A stretch of DNA of 64,000 nucleotides from contig UQMF01000011.1 in NCBI GenBank assembly GCA_900542145.1, positions 28,030 through 92,029 on the forward strand. Direction: 5' to 3'. A model generated the notes under the pieces. That model was not told where the DNA came from. It saw nothing but the letters and a program-made list of their open reading frames with translations, and made no database searches. Of this stretch, positions 24,793-33,512 are shown piece by piece. Each line of letters opens with the position of its first letter. Position 1 is the first letter of the stretch. The stretch is from an uncultured Oscillospiraceae bacterium (GTDB lineage Bacteria; Bacillota; Clostridia; Oscillospirales; Ruminococcaceae). A program made the translations under genes and the position numbers.

Positions 24793-26277
24793 ATGGTTGA
24801 GGTTTCAGAAAAATTCCGGCAGCTTGCCCAGGACAACGGACGCCGAGTGTGGTGCAGGATAGTGGCAGACGGGGTGGAATTCCAGGACGATACGCTCATT
24901 GAAATGAGCTTCGATGACGTGGTCCACCCGGACTGGTTCACCATCGGCACCACCTGCGCCAACCGTCTGCACTTTTCTGCGAGGTATTCCGGGGAGCTTT
25001 CCTCCAGGGTGGAGGTAACTGCCTTCATCAGCTTTGACGGCGAGGAGTGGTGTCCGCTGGGAGTGTTCTATATAGAGCGCAGATACGTCCGGGGGAATGT
25101 TATCAACATCACCGCGTACGACCGTATGTACAGCCTGGATACGGCATACAGCTACACAGGGACGCTTCCGGTCACCAGCGACGTGCTGCTGCGGAAGATA
25201 TGTTCGGATAACGGTATCATCTGCGCGGACGCCGGGTATCCATACAAGATAGAATCTATCCCGGCGGACAGCACTGTCAGGGACATCATCGGCTACATCG
25301 CCGGAATCAACCGCGCGTGCGCCAAGATGGACCGCCAGGGCAGGCTCACGCTGAAGAAGCCGCAGCATGTTGACGTGAATATCCTGGACAGGAACTGCTG
25401 GGAAGTTCAGCGAAACATGGGGCGCTCCGTCGTAACCTGCGTGAAGGCAAATACCGGGGACGGTGAGCTTATTGCCGGCAGCGGCGCGCAGATATCCACG
25501 CTGGAAATTTACGACCCGTTCATGACCCAGGCGATACTTGACGGGATCTATTCCGAGTTCAAGCCGTTCTCCTTCTTCGGCGCGGAGCTGCAGATGCAGG
25601 GGCTTCCGTTCCTGGAAGCGGGAGATGTGGTGTATTTCCTGGACGGGGATATGCTGTACACAATCGTAATAAGCGAGATAGAATACACCTACAACGGGGG
25701 ATTATCCGCCAGGTTGTATTCCAAGAACCGCATTGACGAGGACGGCAGCGAGCTTGAGGACCTGCTGGAGAAGCTGCTGCACCTGAAGAACGCCGTATAC
25801 TACAAGCGCGAGAATACGGCGCAGATCGCGCTGACGGCTTCTCCGCAGATCATCGCGGATTTCGAATTCGAAACGGTGGAGGAATGCTTTGCGCAGCTGG
25901 ATATAAATTTCACGCTCCGGAACAGCGACGCGGACGCAGTCCTTCTGACCGTGAACGTGAACGGTACGGACGTGCCCAGAAATTTTATTCAGTCGGTGAA
26001 ATCCGGCGATATTGAACTTACGCACGTTTATCACCTGGTGGACAAGCTGCCTGCCGGGAAGAACAGAATCTACGCCGCCGCGAAAACCAGAAGCGGCAGT
26101 GCCTACATCGCCGCCGGGGACATGCAGGCAACGCTTGTGGGACATGGAATCTACGGCAATTCCGGAAGTCAGCGTGATAAGGCTTCGCTTTATGAAAAGA
26201 CGTCCCGGTGGAAAATCGGGGTTCCGGAGGTTATTCCGGCGGATATGAACGTGGACTATTCAGGAGGTATTACATAA
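24793..26277 (+). CDS. Baseplate hub/tail-associated phage protein
   Basis: A 494-residue protein like those encoded downstream of tail genes in Firmicute prophages. The N-terminal third (VWCRIVADGVEFQDDTLIEM, LGVFYIERRYVRGNVINITA, YDRMYSLDT) and the following KICSDNGIICADAGYPY..ADSTVRDIIGYIAGINRACAKMD region resemble domains of baseplate hub or adsorption proteins, with a beta-sandwich C terminus. It follows its neighbour by 10 bases with GAGGTGAG upstream of ATG. No tail tube or tape measure gene is present in this cassette, so its partner structure is unclear. Confidence 0.6.
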   Translation: MVEVSEKFRQLAQDNGRRVWCRIVADGVEFQDDTLIEMSFDDVVHPDWFTIGTTCANRLHFSARYSGELSSRVEVTAFISFDGEEWCPLGVFYIERRYVRGNVINITAYDRMYSLDTAYSYTGTLPVTSDVLLRKICSDNGIICADAGYPYKIESIPADSTVRDIIGYIAGINRACAKMDRQGRLTLKKPQHVDVNILDRNCWEVQRNMGRSVVTCVKANTGDGELIAGSGAQISTLEIYDPFMTQAILDGIYSEFKPFSFFGAELQMQGLPFLEAGDVVYFLDGDMLYTIVISEIEYTYNGGLSARLYSKNRIDEDGSELEDLLEKLLHLKNAVYYKRENTAQIALTASPQIIADFEFETVEECFAQLDINFTLRNSDADAVLLTVNVNGTDVPRNFIQSVKSGDIELTHVYHLVDKLPAGKNRIYAAAKTRSGSAYIAAGDMQATLVGHGIYGNSGSQRDKASLYEKTSRWKIGVPEVIPADMNVDYSGGIT

Positions 26278-27593
26278 TGGAAGGAAAAGCAACATTCACC
26301 CTGACCAGGGCGGATTCCGGGCGTGTGATCAGGCAGTTCACCGAGCACAATCTTGTCACCGACGCAATAAGAAGGCTGCTCTCTCCGCCGGCATATGCGA
26401 TCTTCAAGCAATTCAGCTGGTCGGATTTCATGAGGAGTTCTCTGCCGATATACAAGAATCTCTGCGGAGGCATCATGCTGCTTGGAAATACCCTTGAGGA
26501 GAAGGCAGACAGCATTCTGCTGCCGCCGGATACTATCCCGGTGGCGACCGCCGGGGACCCTTACTCCGGTACGCTGGAAACCAGGGGCACACTGAATTCG
26601 AATGAAACATATGCAATGGGAAACGGGTATCACTTTACCTGGGATTTCGGCACCGACAAGGCGAACGGCACGATAAAGAGCGTTGCGCTCACAAGCAGGA
26701 TGTTCGGTAATTCCGGATTCGCGGCAGCTGACAGCGCCGGGAGCATGTTCATGGATCCGGTCACCAAAAATGCAGGTAATATGTACATACAGATCATTCG
26801 TGGGGAAGGGCAGTATCTCTGTACCCCGGAAAAATGCATGCATGTGTATTTGCGGAAAACCGACTCATCCAATATGGTGTTTACTAAAATAAAGAGCCTT
26901 GACATGACGGCGGTGGGAGTGACGGACTGCGTTGACTTTTCCGTTGCTGCGGAGCCTGTCAAGACGATAAGAGTGGAGCTGCCGATAGAGGTGGATCCGG
27001 TGATCAAGGTGTTCGTGGACAGCTCCGATAGGAAGGTGTATTTTTTCGGCAAGGCGGTTCAGGAGGACAATGAAAGGCTCCGCCTGGACTACGCGACGGT
27101 GGATCTCGACAGCTTCGCCGTATCCGCAAAGCGCAGCTGGGTGATGAATTCCGCTAAGTTCACAGTGTGTGCCGCTGCGATACACGGTGGCAGGCTTTAC
27201 GCTGCAAGCAACAAGGCGCTTTTAGCATTCAGCAGTGCTGGGAATCTGTCGGAGTCCTGGGAGGGAGTGTCCGGCAGCGGAATGTGGTTCTACACGGTCA
27301 ACGGAGTGCTTAGATATTATACCACCGACCGTAAGACGCACTCGCTATATAACGGAAAGTGGTATGGAATATACGGTTGCGGCGACATCGGACTGGGATT
27401 TTCTGCGGACATAAAACCGCCGTATTTCCCGGCTCATATCATGAACCAGTATTTGTCGGAGATCCAGGGAGGCGTGCAGGATCCGTATCTCATTACGGCG
27501 GCGGATTACCTCGCTACGGTGAACAATCTCAGCGAGCCGCTGGTCAAGACAAGCGAGCACACGCTCAAGATAACCTACGATATCACAAATTAA
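26277..27593 (+). CDS. Fibre/appendage-like protein ending the cassette
   Basis: A 438-residue protein starting MEGKATFTLTRADSGRVI, then a probable attachment segment (EHNLVTDAIRRLLSPPA) and a long repetitive beta region with propeller- or fibre-like strands (YFFGKAVQEDNERLRLDY, LSESWEGVSGSGMWF). The start at 26277 overlaps the preceding stop by one base, with AGGAGG upstream; the open frame extends further but without a site. Its role as a receptor-binding appendage is inferred from its place at the end of the operon. Confidence 0.5.
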   Translation: MEGKATFTLTRADSGRVIRQFTEHNLVTDAIRRLLSPPAYAIFKQFSWSDFMRSSLPIYKNLCGGIMLLGNTLEEKADSILLPPDTIPVATAGDPYSGTLETRGTLNSNETYAMGNGYHFTWDFGTDKANGTIKSVALTSRMFGNSGFAAADSAGSMFMDPVTKNAGNMYIQIIRGEGQYLCTPEKCMHVYLRKTDSSNMVFTKIKSLDMTAVGVTDCVDFSVAAEPVKTIRVELPIEVDPVIKVFVDSSDRKVYFFGKAVQEDNERLRLDYATVDLDSFAVSAKRSWVMNSAKFTVCAAAIHGGRLYAASNKALLAFSSAGNLSESWEGVSGSGMWFYTVNGVLRYYTTDRKTHSLYNGKWYGIYGCGDIGLGFSADIKPPYFPAHIMNQYLSEIQGGVQDPYLITAADYLATVNNLSEPLVKTSEHTLKITYDITN

Positions 27594-27597
27594 AGTA

Positions 27598-27630
27598 GAA
27601 AATGCTCCGGATTTGCCCGGAGCATTTTGT
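27598..27630. terminator. Bidirectional terminator between the cassette and the GH43 gene
   Basis: AAAATGCTCCGG pairs with CCGGAGCATTTT around ATTTGC. It has T-runs on both strands and ends both convergent transcripts. Confidence 0.85.
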
Positions 27631-27648
27631 TTATTGATGTTTTCCTGC

Positions 27649-29226
27649 TTATGCGAACTGCCAGCTGTCGAATTCAAATCCGTCGGATATCACGAAATAC
27701 ACGTCGTGCTGTCCGGAGATTTTCTCGAACGCCTTGCTGTACACCGTCTGCCAGTCGTCGCCGCTGAATTCCAGGGAGGCAGAGATGGTTCCGTTTATTC
27801 CGTCGATGTAGACGTCGATCTTTCCTGTGCCCTTTACCCTTGCGGCAAAGTACTCAGCGCCGTCGCCGAAATCCGCGCCGCGCACCGCGAGCCACGCCGC
27901 CGTGTCGTCTGTGGTTCCGTTGGATACTGTGATGTTGCCGGGCTCCTCAGTCGCAGTGTAGGAAGTCCCTGCGCACAGCGCGATATTCTCTGCCTGCACC
28001 GGAGAGAACGGATCCAGCGCCTTTATCTGGGACACGCCCTCCTTGGTGGCGGTCACCTGGGAGATCTTCACGTTCTCCTCATCAACCTGGGCTTCGTTCA
28101 CGCACAGGCTGCGGAATCCGCCGGTGGTGCCGAGGGAGCTCTGGGGGAACAGTGAATGATAGAACAGGTAATACTTACCCTGGTACTTCTGGAGGTGAGT
28201 GTGGTTGTTGCTGTATTCCAGACCCTGCTCGCCGGGATTACTGAAATAATAGTCCTGGTATACCCAGCTGTCGGGGTCGAGCGGAGTCTTTGTGGTGAGG
28301 TAGGACATGCTGCACTGCGGCGGTGCGAATACTCCCTCCATGTCCCAGTTCTCGTAGTGTCCGCTCCAGTCGTTGTTGTAGGTGTAGATGTAGGTGCCGT
28401 TGATGTAATTCAGCTCGCTTGCCTCGAAGTTATAGGGGGAGGGGATCTTCATGATCTCGCTGTCAAGGCTCAGCATGTCGCTGCTCAGACGGACTATGCG
28501 CGCGCCGTCAGTCCCACCGCCGAAGGAGAGCCAGCCGACGCCGTTTTCGTCAATGCACACGCCCGGGTCGAATGGCGACTGGCAGCCGTTGAGTCCCTCG
28601 GTGTTGCCGTCAATGAGGGATTTTCCCAGGGGATCGGACCAGGGGCCAGTGGGGGAGGTCGCGGTGATCACGCCGGTTCCCCAGCCGCTGTTGGAGAAGT
28701 AAAGGTAGAAGTGGGTCAGTCCGTCGTCCTCGACGCGGGAGGTGATGGAGGGCGCCCAGGAAGCTATCGCCCAGGGGCATATATCGCCGACGTTGATGAT
28801 ACCGTGGTAGGTGTAGTTCACCATGTCGTCCGTGGAGATCATGACGATGGACTTCGTGTGCTCGTAGGTGTTCTTTCCCTCGGGTCCCACTGCTTCGTAC
28901 TGCTGATGGTCGTTGGTGCCGTAGATGTACAGCCTGCCCTCGTATTCCACCGCCGTGGGGTCGGCGCAGAATATATTGGAGAGTATTGGGTTGCTGTCCG
29001 TGGCGTTCTTGGAGGAGATACTTGTGAGGGTGGTCAGGCTGATATCTCCGGGGGTGGATTCCGTCAGAGTGCCGCCGAGGGTGAATGCGCTCTCCGGGGA
29101 GAACTCCGCCGGTGCGGAGGAAGCGCTGGAATCCGTGGAATCGGTGCTTCCGGACGGGTTCCCGTTGCTGCATGCGCACAGGGATAATGAAAGAATCATG
29201 GCGATAATTGATTTGATGTGTGTCAT
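27649..29226 (-). CDS. GH43-family secreted lipoprotein with C-terminal CBM6-like domain
   Basis: A 525-residue extracellular glycosidase. The signal peptide ends in LCAC, followed by a Ser/Asp-rich linker. The five-blade propeller of GH43 begins around NIFCADPTAVEYEGRLYIYG, with the catalytic base Asp in ADPT; WAPSI and FDPGVCIDENGVGWLSFGG follow, and a glutamate in NFEASEL is the likely acid. Many GH43 members act on arabinoxylan or arabinan side chains. The last about 130 residues (FSPVQAENIALCAG onward) resemble a CBM6 xylan-binding domain. It is a single gene with its own promoter; exact substrate unknown. Confidence 0.88.
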   Translation of the reverse strand: MTHIKSIIAMILSLSLCACSNGNPSGSTDSTDSSASSAPAEFSPESAFTLGGTLTESTPGDISLTTLTSISSKNATDSNPILSNIFCADPTAVEYEGRLYIYGTNDHQQYEAVGPEGKNTYEHTKSIVMISTDDMVNYTYHGIINVGDICPWAIASWAPSITSRVEDDGLTHFYLYFSNSGWGTGVITATSPTGPWSDPLGKSLIDGNTEGLNGCQSPFDPGVCIDENGVGWLSFGGGTDGARIVRLSSDMLSLDSEIMKIPSPYNFEASELNYINGTYIYTYNNDWSGHYENWDMEGVFAPPQCSMSYLTTKTPLDPDSWVYQDYYFSNPGEQGLEYSNNHTHLQKYQGKYYLFYHSLFPQSSLGTTGGFRSLCVNEAQVDEENVKISQVTATKEGVSQIKALDPFSPVQAENIALCAGTSYTATEEPGNITVSNGTTDDTAAWLAVRGADFGDGAEYFAARVKGTGKIDVYIDGINGTISASLEFSGDDWQTVYSKAFEKISGQHDVYFVISDGFEFDSWQFA

Positions 29227-29260
29227 GGCTGCTCCTTTGCGGTGATAATATTGTACTTAT

Positions 29261-29289
29261 ATTCTACCGCATTGCGCGCTGTCCTTCAA
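29261..29289 (-). promoter_or_regulatory. Promoter of the GH43 gene
   Basis: Minus strand: TTGAAG (29289-29284), 17 bases, TAGAAT (29266-29261), followed by AAAGGAG before the start at 29226. Confidence 0.75.
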
Positions 29290-29344
29290 GAACTTTACCG
29301 CCAACCAGTAGCACAAAACGGACACAATATATCCTGCCGGGTGA

Positions 29345-29373
29345 TTGACTTTTCGGGGCGATGGTGGTAGAAT
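29345..29373 (+). promoter_or_regulatory. Promoter of ybaK
   Basis: TTGACT at 29345-29350, 17 bases, TAGAAT at 29368-29373, 45 bases ahead of the start. Confidence 0.8.
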
Positions 29374-29417
29374 AAATACGCAGGATATCTTCAATAACAA
29401 AGGAACAGAGGGACAAC

Positions 29418-29888
29418 ATGGCTATAGAGAAAGTAAGGGAATATTTCAGCGGACTGGGCATGGCAGACCGCATTCTTGAATTCGACGTATCCAGTGCAAC
29501 GGTGGAGCTTGCGGCGCAGGCGCTGAACTGTGAGCCGTGCAGGATAGCGAAAACGCTGTCGTTCATGGCAGGTGAACAGCCTGTTCTTATAGTTGCGGCT
29601 GGGGACGCGAAGGTGGACAACGCAAAATACAAGGCAGAATTCGGGAAGAAGGCGAAAATGCTCACCCCCGACGAGGTAGTGCAGCTGATAGGTCACGCCG
29701 TCGGCGGAGTATGCCCGTTTGCGGTGAACGACGGAGTTACGGTATACCTCGACGTTTCGCTGAAGCGTTTCGATACGGTATTCCCGGCGTGCGGAAGCAG
29801 CAACAGCGCCATAGAACTCACCATGGAGGAGCTGGAGAAATACTCCGGCTGCACAAAATGGGTGGACGTCTGCAAGGCGTGGGAATGA
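29418..29888 (+). CDS. ybaK: YbaK/EbsC-family aminoacyl-tRNA deacylase
   Basis: A 156-residue member of the YbaK/prolyl-tRNA editing family, which hydrolyses mischarged Cys-tRNA(Pro) or related species. Family residues include the catalytic lysine region CRIAKTLSFMA, the LIVAAGDAKVDNAKYK block, GHAVGGVCPFAV and the C-terminal CGSSNSAIELT. Acts in the cytosol as a stand-alone proofreading enzyme. The ATG at 29418 follows AACAAAGGAACAGAGGGACAAC. Its substrate is assigned by family only. Confidence 0.93.
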   Translation: MAIEKVREYFSGLGMADRILEFDVSSATVELAAQALNCEPCRIAKTLSFMAGEQPVLIVAAGDAKVDNAKYKAEFGKKAKMLTPDEVVQLIGHAVGGVCPFAVNDGVTVYLDVSLKRFDTVFPACGSSNSAIELTMEELEKYSGCTKWVDVCKAWE

Positions 29889-30006
29889 GCGACGGGCTCT
29901 GACCCGTATTTAATATGAAAATGCGTCGCAGGCAGCGGCGCATTTCGTATTTTCCGGGATAATCCGGGTACAATAATCTCTCAGTAAAATATTGAGGGGT
30001 GAACCT

Positions 30007-31182
30007 ATGATAAAAGACGGATTTCTGTACATCGCCGCGCTCATATTCACTGCGGCGGTCATCGTATGCCTGCCGAAGCTGTTCCGCGGAAGGGCGGCGG
30101 AGAGATTTTTCGGATTTGCGCCGCCTGTGGTGCTGATATACCTCGTGCTGATGGCAATGTGCACTCTGAAGCTGTGGGACCTCGGCGCCACTGCGGAGGC
30201 TTACGGGAGCCTGAAAAATCCGCTGTTGTACGCTATGCTGTTCATCATGCTGCTGCGCTGCGACCTGCGGAAGATAGTCCGGCTGGGTCCGAAAATGCTG
30301 GTGGGATTCTTCGCGGCGGCGGTGTCCATCGGGCTGGGATTCCTGGTATCCTTCGCGGTGATGAGGGGAGTCCTCGGCGAGGAAGCCTGGAAGCCCCTCG
30401 GCGCCCTATGCGGCAGCTGGATGGGCGGCGGAGGTAACATGCTGGCAGTCCAGGCGGCGCTGAATATCGACGAGAGCATGATGGCTTACGCCCTGGTGAT
30501 GGATTCCATCTGCGGAATGCTGTATGTGATGTTCCTGCTGTGGGCGGTGGGATTCCCGGATAAGTTCAACCGGTGGACCCGGGCGGATACCCGGGCGCTG
30601 GATTCCATCGGAGCAGCACTGGAGCAGGAAACGCGCGGCGATACACGTAAGGTGACCTGGCAGAATATTCTGCTGCTGACCGGCTCCGGGCTTCTGGCGG
30701 CGGCACTCTGTTCGGAACTGGGAGGAATCATCGGGAGCGCAGCTCCGCTCTTCGATCGTGCGACCTGGACTGTGCTGCTGATAACCGTTCTGGGGGTAAT
30801 CCTGGCGATGACGCCGCTGGGCAGGCTCAAGGGCACGGAGGAGGTTTCCAACATGCTGCTTTATATCGTCATTGCGCTGATAGCATCCCGGGCGGATCTG
30901 GGCGCGATGGGGAACGCACCCGCATGGCTGCTTGCCGGGGTGATAATCCTTGCGGTGCATGTCGGGATTATGGTGATCCTGGCGAAGCTGCTGCGGCTGG
31001 ATATATTCACCTGCGCGGTGGCGTCCCTGGCGAATATCGGCGGCACGGCGACCGCCCCGGTGCTTGCCGGGACCTACAGCAGCGCGCTGGTGCCGGTTGG
31101 AGTGATCATGGCGCTGCTCGGCTACGTCGTGGGCACCGGCGGCGGACTGCTGGTGGCGCAGATAATGAGCACCATGGCGTGA
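30007..31182 (+). CDS. DUF819-family integral membrane protein
   Basis: A 391-residue membrane protein with about ten hydrophobic helices, matching the DUF819/YjcL family. The conserved GSWMGGGGNMLAVQAALN motif and the later ANIGGTATAPVLAGTYS resemble the two re-entrant signature regions of secondary transporters. The substrate is unknown. The ATG at 30007 is chosen over the TTG at 29992 because GAGGGGTGAA sits just before it. It is 118 bases after ybaK on the same strand. Confidence 0.88.
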   Translation: MIKDGFLYIAALIFTAAVIVCLPKLFRGRAAERFFGFAPPVVLIYLVLMAMCTLKLWDLGATAEAYGSLKNPLLYAMLFIMLLRCDLRKIVRLGPKMLVGFFAAAVSIGLGFLVSFAVMRGVLGEEAWKPLGALCGSWMGGGGNMLAVQAALNIDESMMAYALVMDSICGMLYVMFLLWAVGFPDKFNRWTRADTRALDSIGAALEQETRGDTRKVTWQNILLLTGSGLLAAALCSELGGIIGSAAPLFDRATWTVLLITVLGVILAMTPLGRLKGTEEVSNMLLYIVIALIASRADLGAMGNAPAWLLAGVIILAVHVGIMVILAKLLRLDIFTCAVASLANIGGTATAPVLAGTYSSALVPVGVIMALLGYVVGTGGGLLVAQIMSTMA

Positions 31183-31221
31183 TATGCTCTCGGGGCATTT
31201 CTCATGATACAACAAAGGTAT

Positions 31222-31250
31222 TTGACATACCAGGATTTCGGCGTTATAAT
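31222..31250 (+). promoter_or_regulatory. Consensus promoter of the CMD-cupin gene
   Basis: TTGACA at 31222-31227, 17 bases, TATAAT at 31245-31250. Confidence 0.88.
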
Positions 31251-31283
31251 GAAATCAGAATAAATTTTCAGGAGGAATGAACC

Positions 31284-32024
31284 ATGATAAAGCAGACAGC
31301 AGGTCATGACGCCCTCGGGGAATTCGCCCCGGAATTCGCGCATCTGAACGACGACATACTCTTTGGTGAGGTGTGGTCAAGGGAGGACAAGCTTCCCCTG
31401 AAGCTTCGCTCCATCGTGACGGTATCCGCGCTCATAGGAAAGGGGATCACGGACAGCTCCCTGACCTACCACCTCAGAGAGGCAAGGAAGAACGGAGTAA
31501 CCCGCGCTGAGATGGCGGAAATACTCACGCACATTGCGTTCTACGCAGGCTGGCCGAACGCCTGGGCGGCATTCAATCAGGCGAAGGAGGTCTATTCGGA
31601 CGATCAGCAGGAATCCCACGGCGGATTCTTCGGACTGGGTGAGCCGAACACCGCATACGCGAGGTATTTCATAGGCAACTCCTATCTCAAGCCGCTGACC
31701 GACCCGAAGAATACCGTGTTCATCGCGAACGTCACCTTTGAGCCGGGCTGCCGGAACAACTGGCACGTCCACCATGCGGACAAGGGCGGCGGACAGATCC
31801 TAGTCTGCGTTGACGGCTGCGGCTGGTACCAGGAATGGGGCAAGCCGGCGCAGTTCCTCCACCCGGGCGATGTGGTCACTGTCCCTGCCGGAGTGAAGCA
31901 CTGGCACGGAGCCACAGCCGACAGCTGGTTCTCTCACCTGGCGGTGGAGGTGCCCGGCGAGAATATCTCCAACGAGTGGCTGGAGCCGGTCACTGACGAG
32001 CAGTACGGCGAGTGCGGAAAGTAA
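31284..32024 (+). CDS. Carboxymuconolactone decarboxylase-cupin fusion protein
   Basis: A 246-residue fusion. Residues about 20-105 form a CMD/AhpD-like helical domain (LPLKLRSIVTVSALIGKGI, AEMAEILTHIAFYAGWPNAW); residues about 130-225 form a cupin barrel with metal-binding histidines (WHVHHADKGGGQILVCVDG, HPGDVVTVPAGVKHWHGA). Such fusions are widespread in gut bacteria and often annotated as possible peroxidases or decarboxylases; the real reaction is not known. The typical CMD peroxidase CxxC is not visible, so a redox role is doubtful. Own promoter; ATG at 31284 preceded by AGGAGGAATGAACC. Confidence 0.9.
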   Translation: MIKQTAGHDALGEFAPEFAHLNDDILFGEVWSREDKLPLKLRSIVTVSALIGKGITDSSLTYHLREARKNGVTRAEMAEILTHIAFYAGWPNAWAAFNQAKEVYSDDQQESHGGFFGLGEPNTAYARYFIGNSYLKPLTDPKNTVFIANVTFEPGCRNNWHVHHADKGGGQILVCVDGCGWYQEWGKPAQFLHPGDVVTVPAGVKHWHGATADSWFSHLAVEVPGENISNEWLEPVTDEQYGECGK

Positions 32025-32114
32025 ACAGCAAAGGTGCGGAAATCCCGGAGCAGAAATGCCCCGGAATTTTTTGGTTATTATTAGGGAATCCTTTGAGGAA
32101 ATTGTAAAATCGCA

Positions 32115-32143
32115 TTGATTTTTTACAGATTATATGATAAAAT
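32115..32143 (+). promoter_or_regulatory. Promoter of the sigma factor/NHLM export island
   Basis: TTGATT at 32115-32120, 17 bases, TAAAAT at 32138-32143. A small hairpin (CCCGAATTTCGGG) lies in the leader at about 32168. Confidence 0.7.
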
Positions 32144-32205
32144 ATACATGAGTGTTGTGTAATTAGCCCGAATTTCGGGTAATATGGGAAGGAATTGGTT
32201 GAACT

Positions 32206-32715
32206 ATGGAAATGAAGCCCACCTTTGAGCAGCTTTACGAGCAGTACTACACGCCTATTTTAAGGTACATAGTGAAAAGGATATCCAGCTACCAGGACGC
32301 GGAGGACATCGCGGCGAACGTATTCGTGACCGCATACCGGAACTACGAGGGATTCGACCCCACCAAGGCTTCCGCGGCGACATGGCTGTATATGATTTGC
32401 AGCAGCCGGCTCAAGAACTACTACCGCGACAAGAAAGAGAACGTGTCCCTGGACGACGAGGAAAATCCCGTTGACGTAAGCTCCGGCGAGCTTATCGAGG
32501 ACGCAGTGCTGATGGAGGAGCGCAGCAGAATGCTGCACGACGCCATCTCGAAGCTCCCCGAGCGTCAGCAGCAGGCGGTCCGCATGAAGTACTTCCGGAA
32601 CATGAGCGCCGCGGACATCGCCGCGGAGTTAGGCACAACTGCCGGGAATGTCCGGGTAATACTCAACCGGAGCATGGACAAGCTCAAGGAATTCCTTGCG
32701 GATTATTATGCCTGA
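32206..32715 (+). CDS. ECF-type RNA polymerase sigma factor
   Basis: A 169-residue sigma-70 family protein with region 2 (FEQLYEQYYTPILRYIVKRI, YQDAEDIAANVFVTAYRN, TWLYMICSSRLKNYYRD) and region 4 (LPERQQQAVRMKYFRNMS, AADIAAELGTTAGNVRVILNRSM). No anti-sigma gene follows; instead the export genes begin 19 bases later, so it probably drives its own island in response to an unknown signal. The STAS-domain protein later in the island could belong to that control. The ATG at 32206 has GGGAAGGAATTGGTTGAACT upstream. Confidence 0.93.
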   Translation: MEMKPTFEQLYEQYYTPILRYIVKRISSYQDAEDIAANVFVTAYRNYEGFDPTKASAATWLYMICSSRLKNYYRDKKENVSLDDEENPVDVSSGELIEDAVLMEERSRMLHDAISKLPERQQQAVRMKYFRNMSAADIAAELGTTAGNVRVILNRSMDKLKEFLADYYA

Positions 32716-32734
32716 GTGACGGAGGGATTTCTAT

Positions 32735-33511
32735 ATGGCACAAGTATTCAGAAAAAGCGCCCTGGAAAAGCTTTCCTCCCCGGAGCAGCTCGACAAGGCA
32801 ATGGTAGTCACCTCCCCGGCAAGCTGGGCGGTGCTGACAGGCGTCGCGCTGATAGTCGCGGCGGCGGTAGTGTGGGCGTTCCTCGGAAGGCTCCCGGAAA
32901 CGGTCAGCGTTGTCGGCGCGGTGGCGGGAACGGAAGGCTCCGACTGCATGATATCCGACAGCACCGGCACGATAGCTGAGTTCACCGTCAGCCCCGGCGA
33001 CAGGATCTCCGCCGGGGACAGGGTCGCAGTGATAAGCACTGCTTCCGGGGAGAGCCGGGAAATACTCGCGGACCGCAGCGGAACTGTTTCACTCCTGCTT
33101 GGTCAGCCCGGGGACATGGTCACCGGCGGCAGCGAGATCCTAAGGCTCACGCCGGAGGATTCCGGAGAGCGTGCGGTGGTGTTCTATGTGCCTGCTTCCC
33201 AGGCGCAGCAGATGAAGCCGGGAATGGAAGCAGTCGTGACTATTCCGGGCACCCAGGAACGCCGCCTTTCGGGGAAGGTGACCTCCGTCAGCAGCGGCGC
33301 GGTTTCCGTGGGGAACATGGCGCTGGTGCTGGGTTCCGACAACGGAATGAGCGACGTGTTCGCCTCCCAGGGTCCGGTGTATTCCGTAATATGCAGCTTT
33401 GACGATGACGTCCCGGATTCCGGGCTGGTGGTAAGCGGAAAGATAATCGTGGAGCAGTCCGCGCCGATAAACCGCCTGCTGTCCGGACTTAACAAGGGTG
33501 CGGAGGGCTGA
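32735..33511 (+). CDS. NHLM-type bacteriocin export HlyD-like membrane fusion protein
   Basis: A 258-residue adaptor with one N-terminal membrane helix (WAVLTGVALIVAAAVVWAFL) and a lipoyl/beta-barrel periplasmic-type region (GTIAEFTVSPGDRISAGDRV, GQPGDMVTGGSEILRLTP, PGMEAVVTIPG). The start (AQVFRKSALEKLSSPEQLD) is characteristic of the adaptor of NHLM peptide export systems. It would link the two ABC transporters encoded next. ATG at 32735 follows GACGGAGGGATTTCTAT. One base separates its stop from the next start. Confidence 0.88.
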   Translation: MAQVFRKSALEKLSSPEQLDKAMVVTSPASWAVLTGVALIVAAAVVWAFLGRLPETVSVVGAVAGTEGSDCMISDSTGTIAEFTVSPGDRISAGDRVAVISTASGESREILADRSGTVSLLLGQPGDMVTGGSEILRLTPEDSGERAVVFYVPASQAQQMKPGMEAVVTIPGTQERRLSGKVTSVSSGAVSVGNMALVLGSDNGMSDVFASQGPVYSVICSFDDDVPDSGLVVSGKIIVEQSAPINRLLSGLNKGAEG

Positions 33512-33512
33512 C

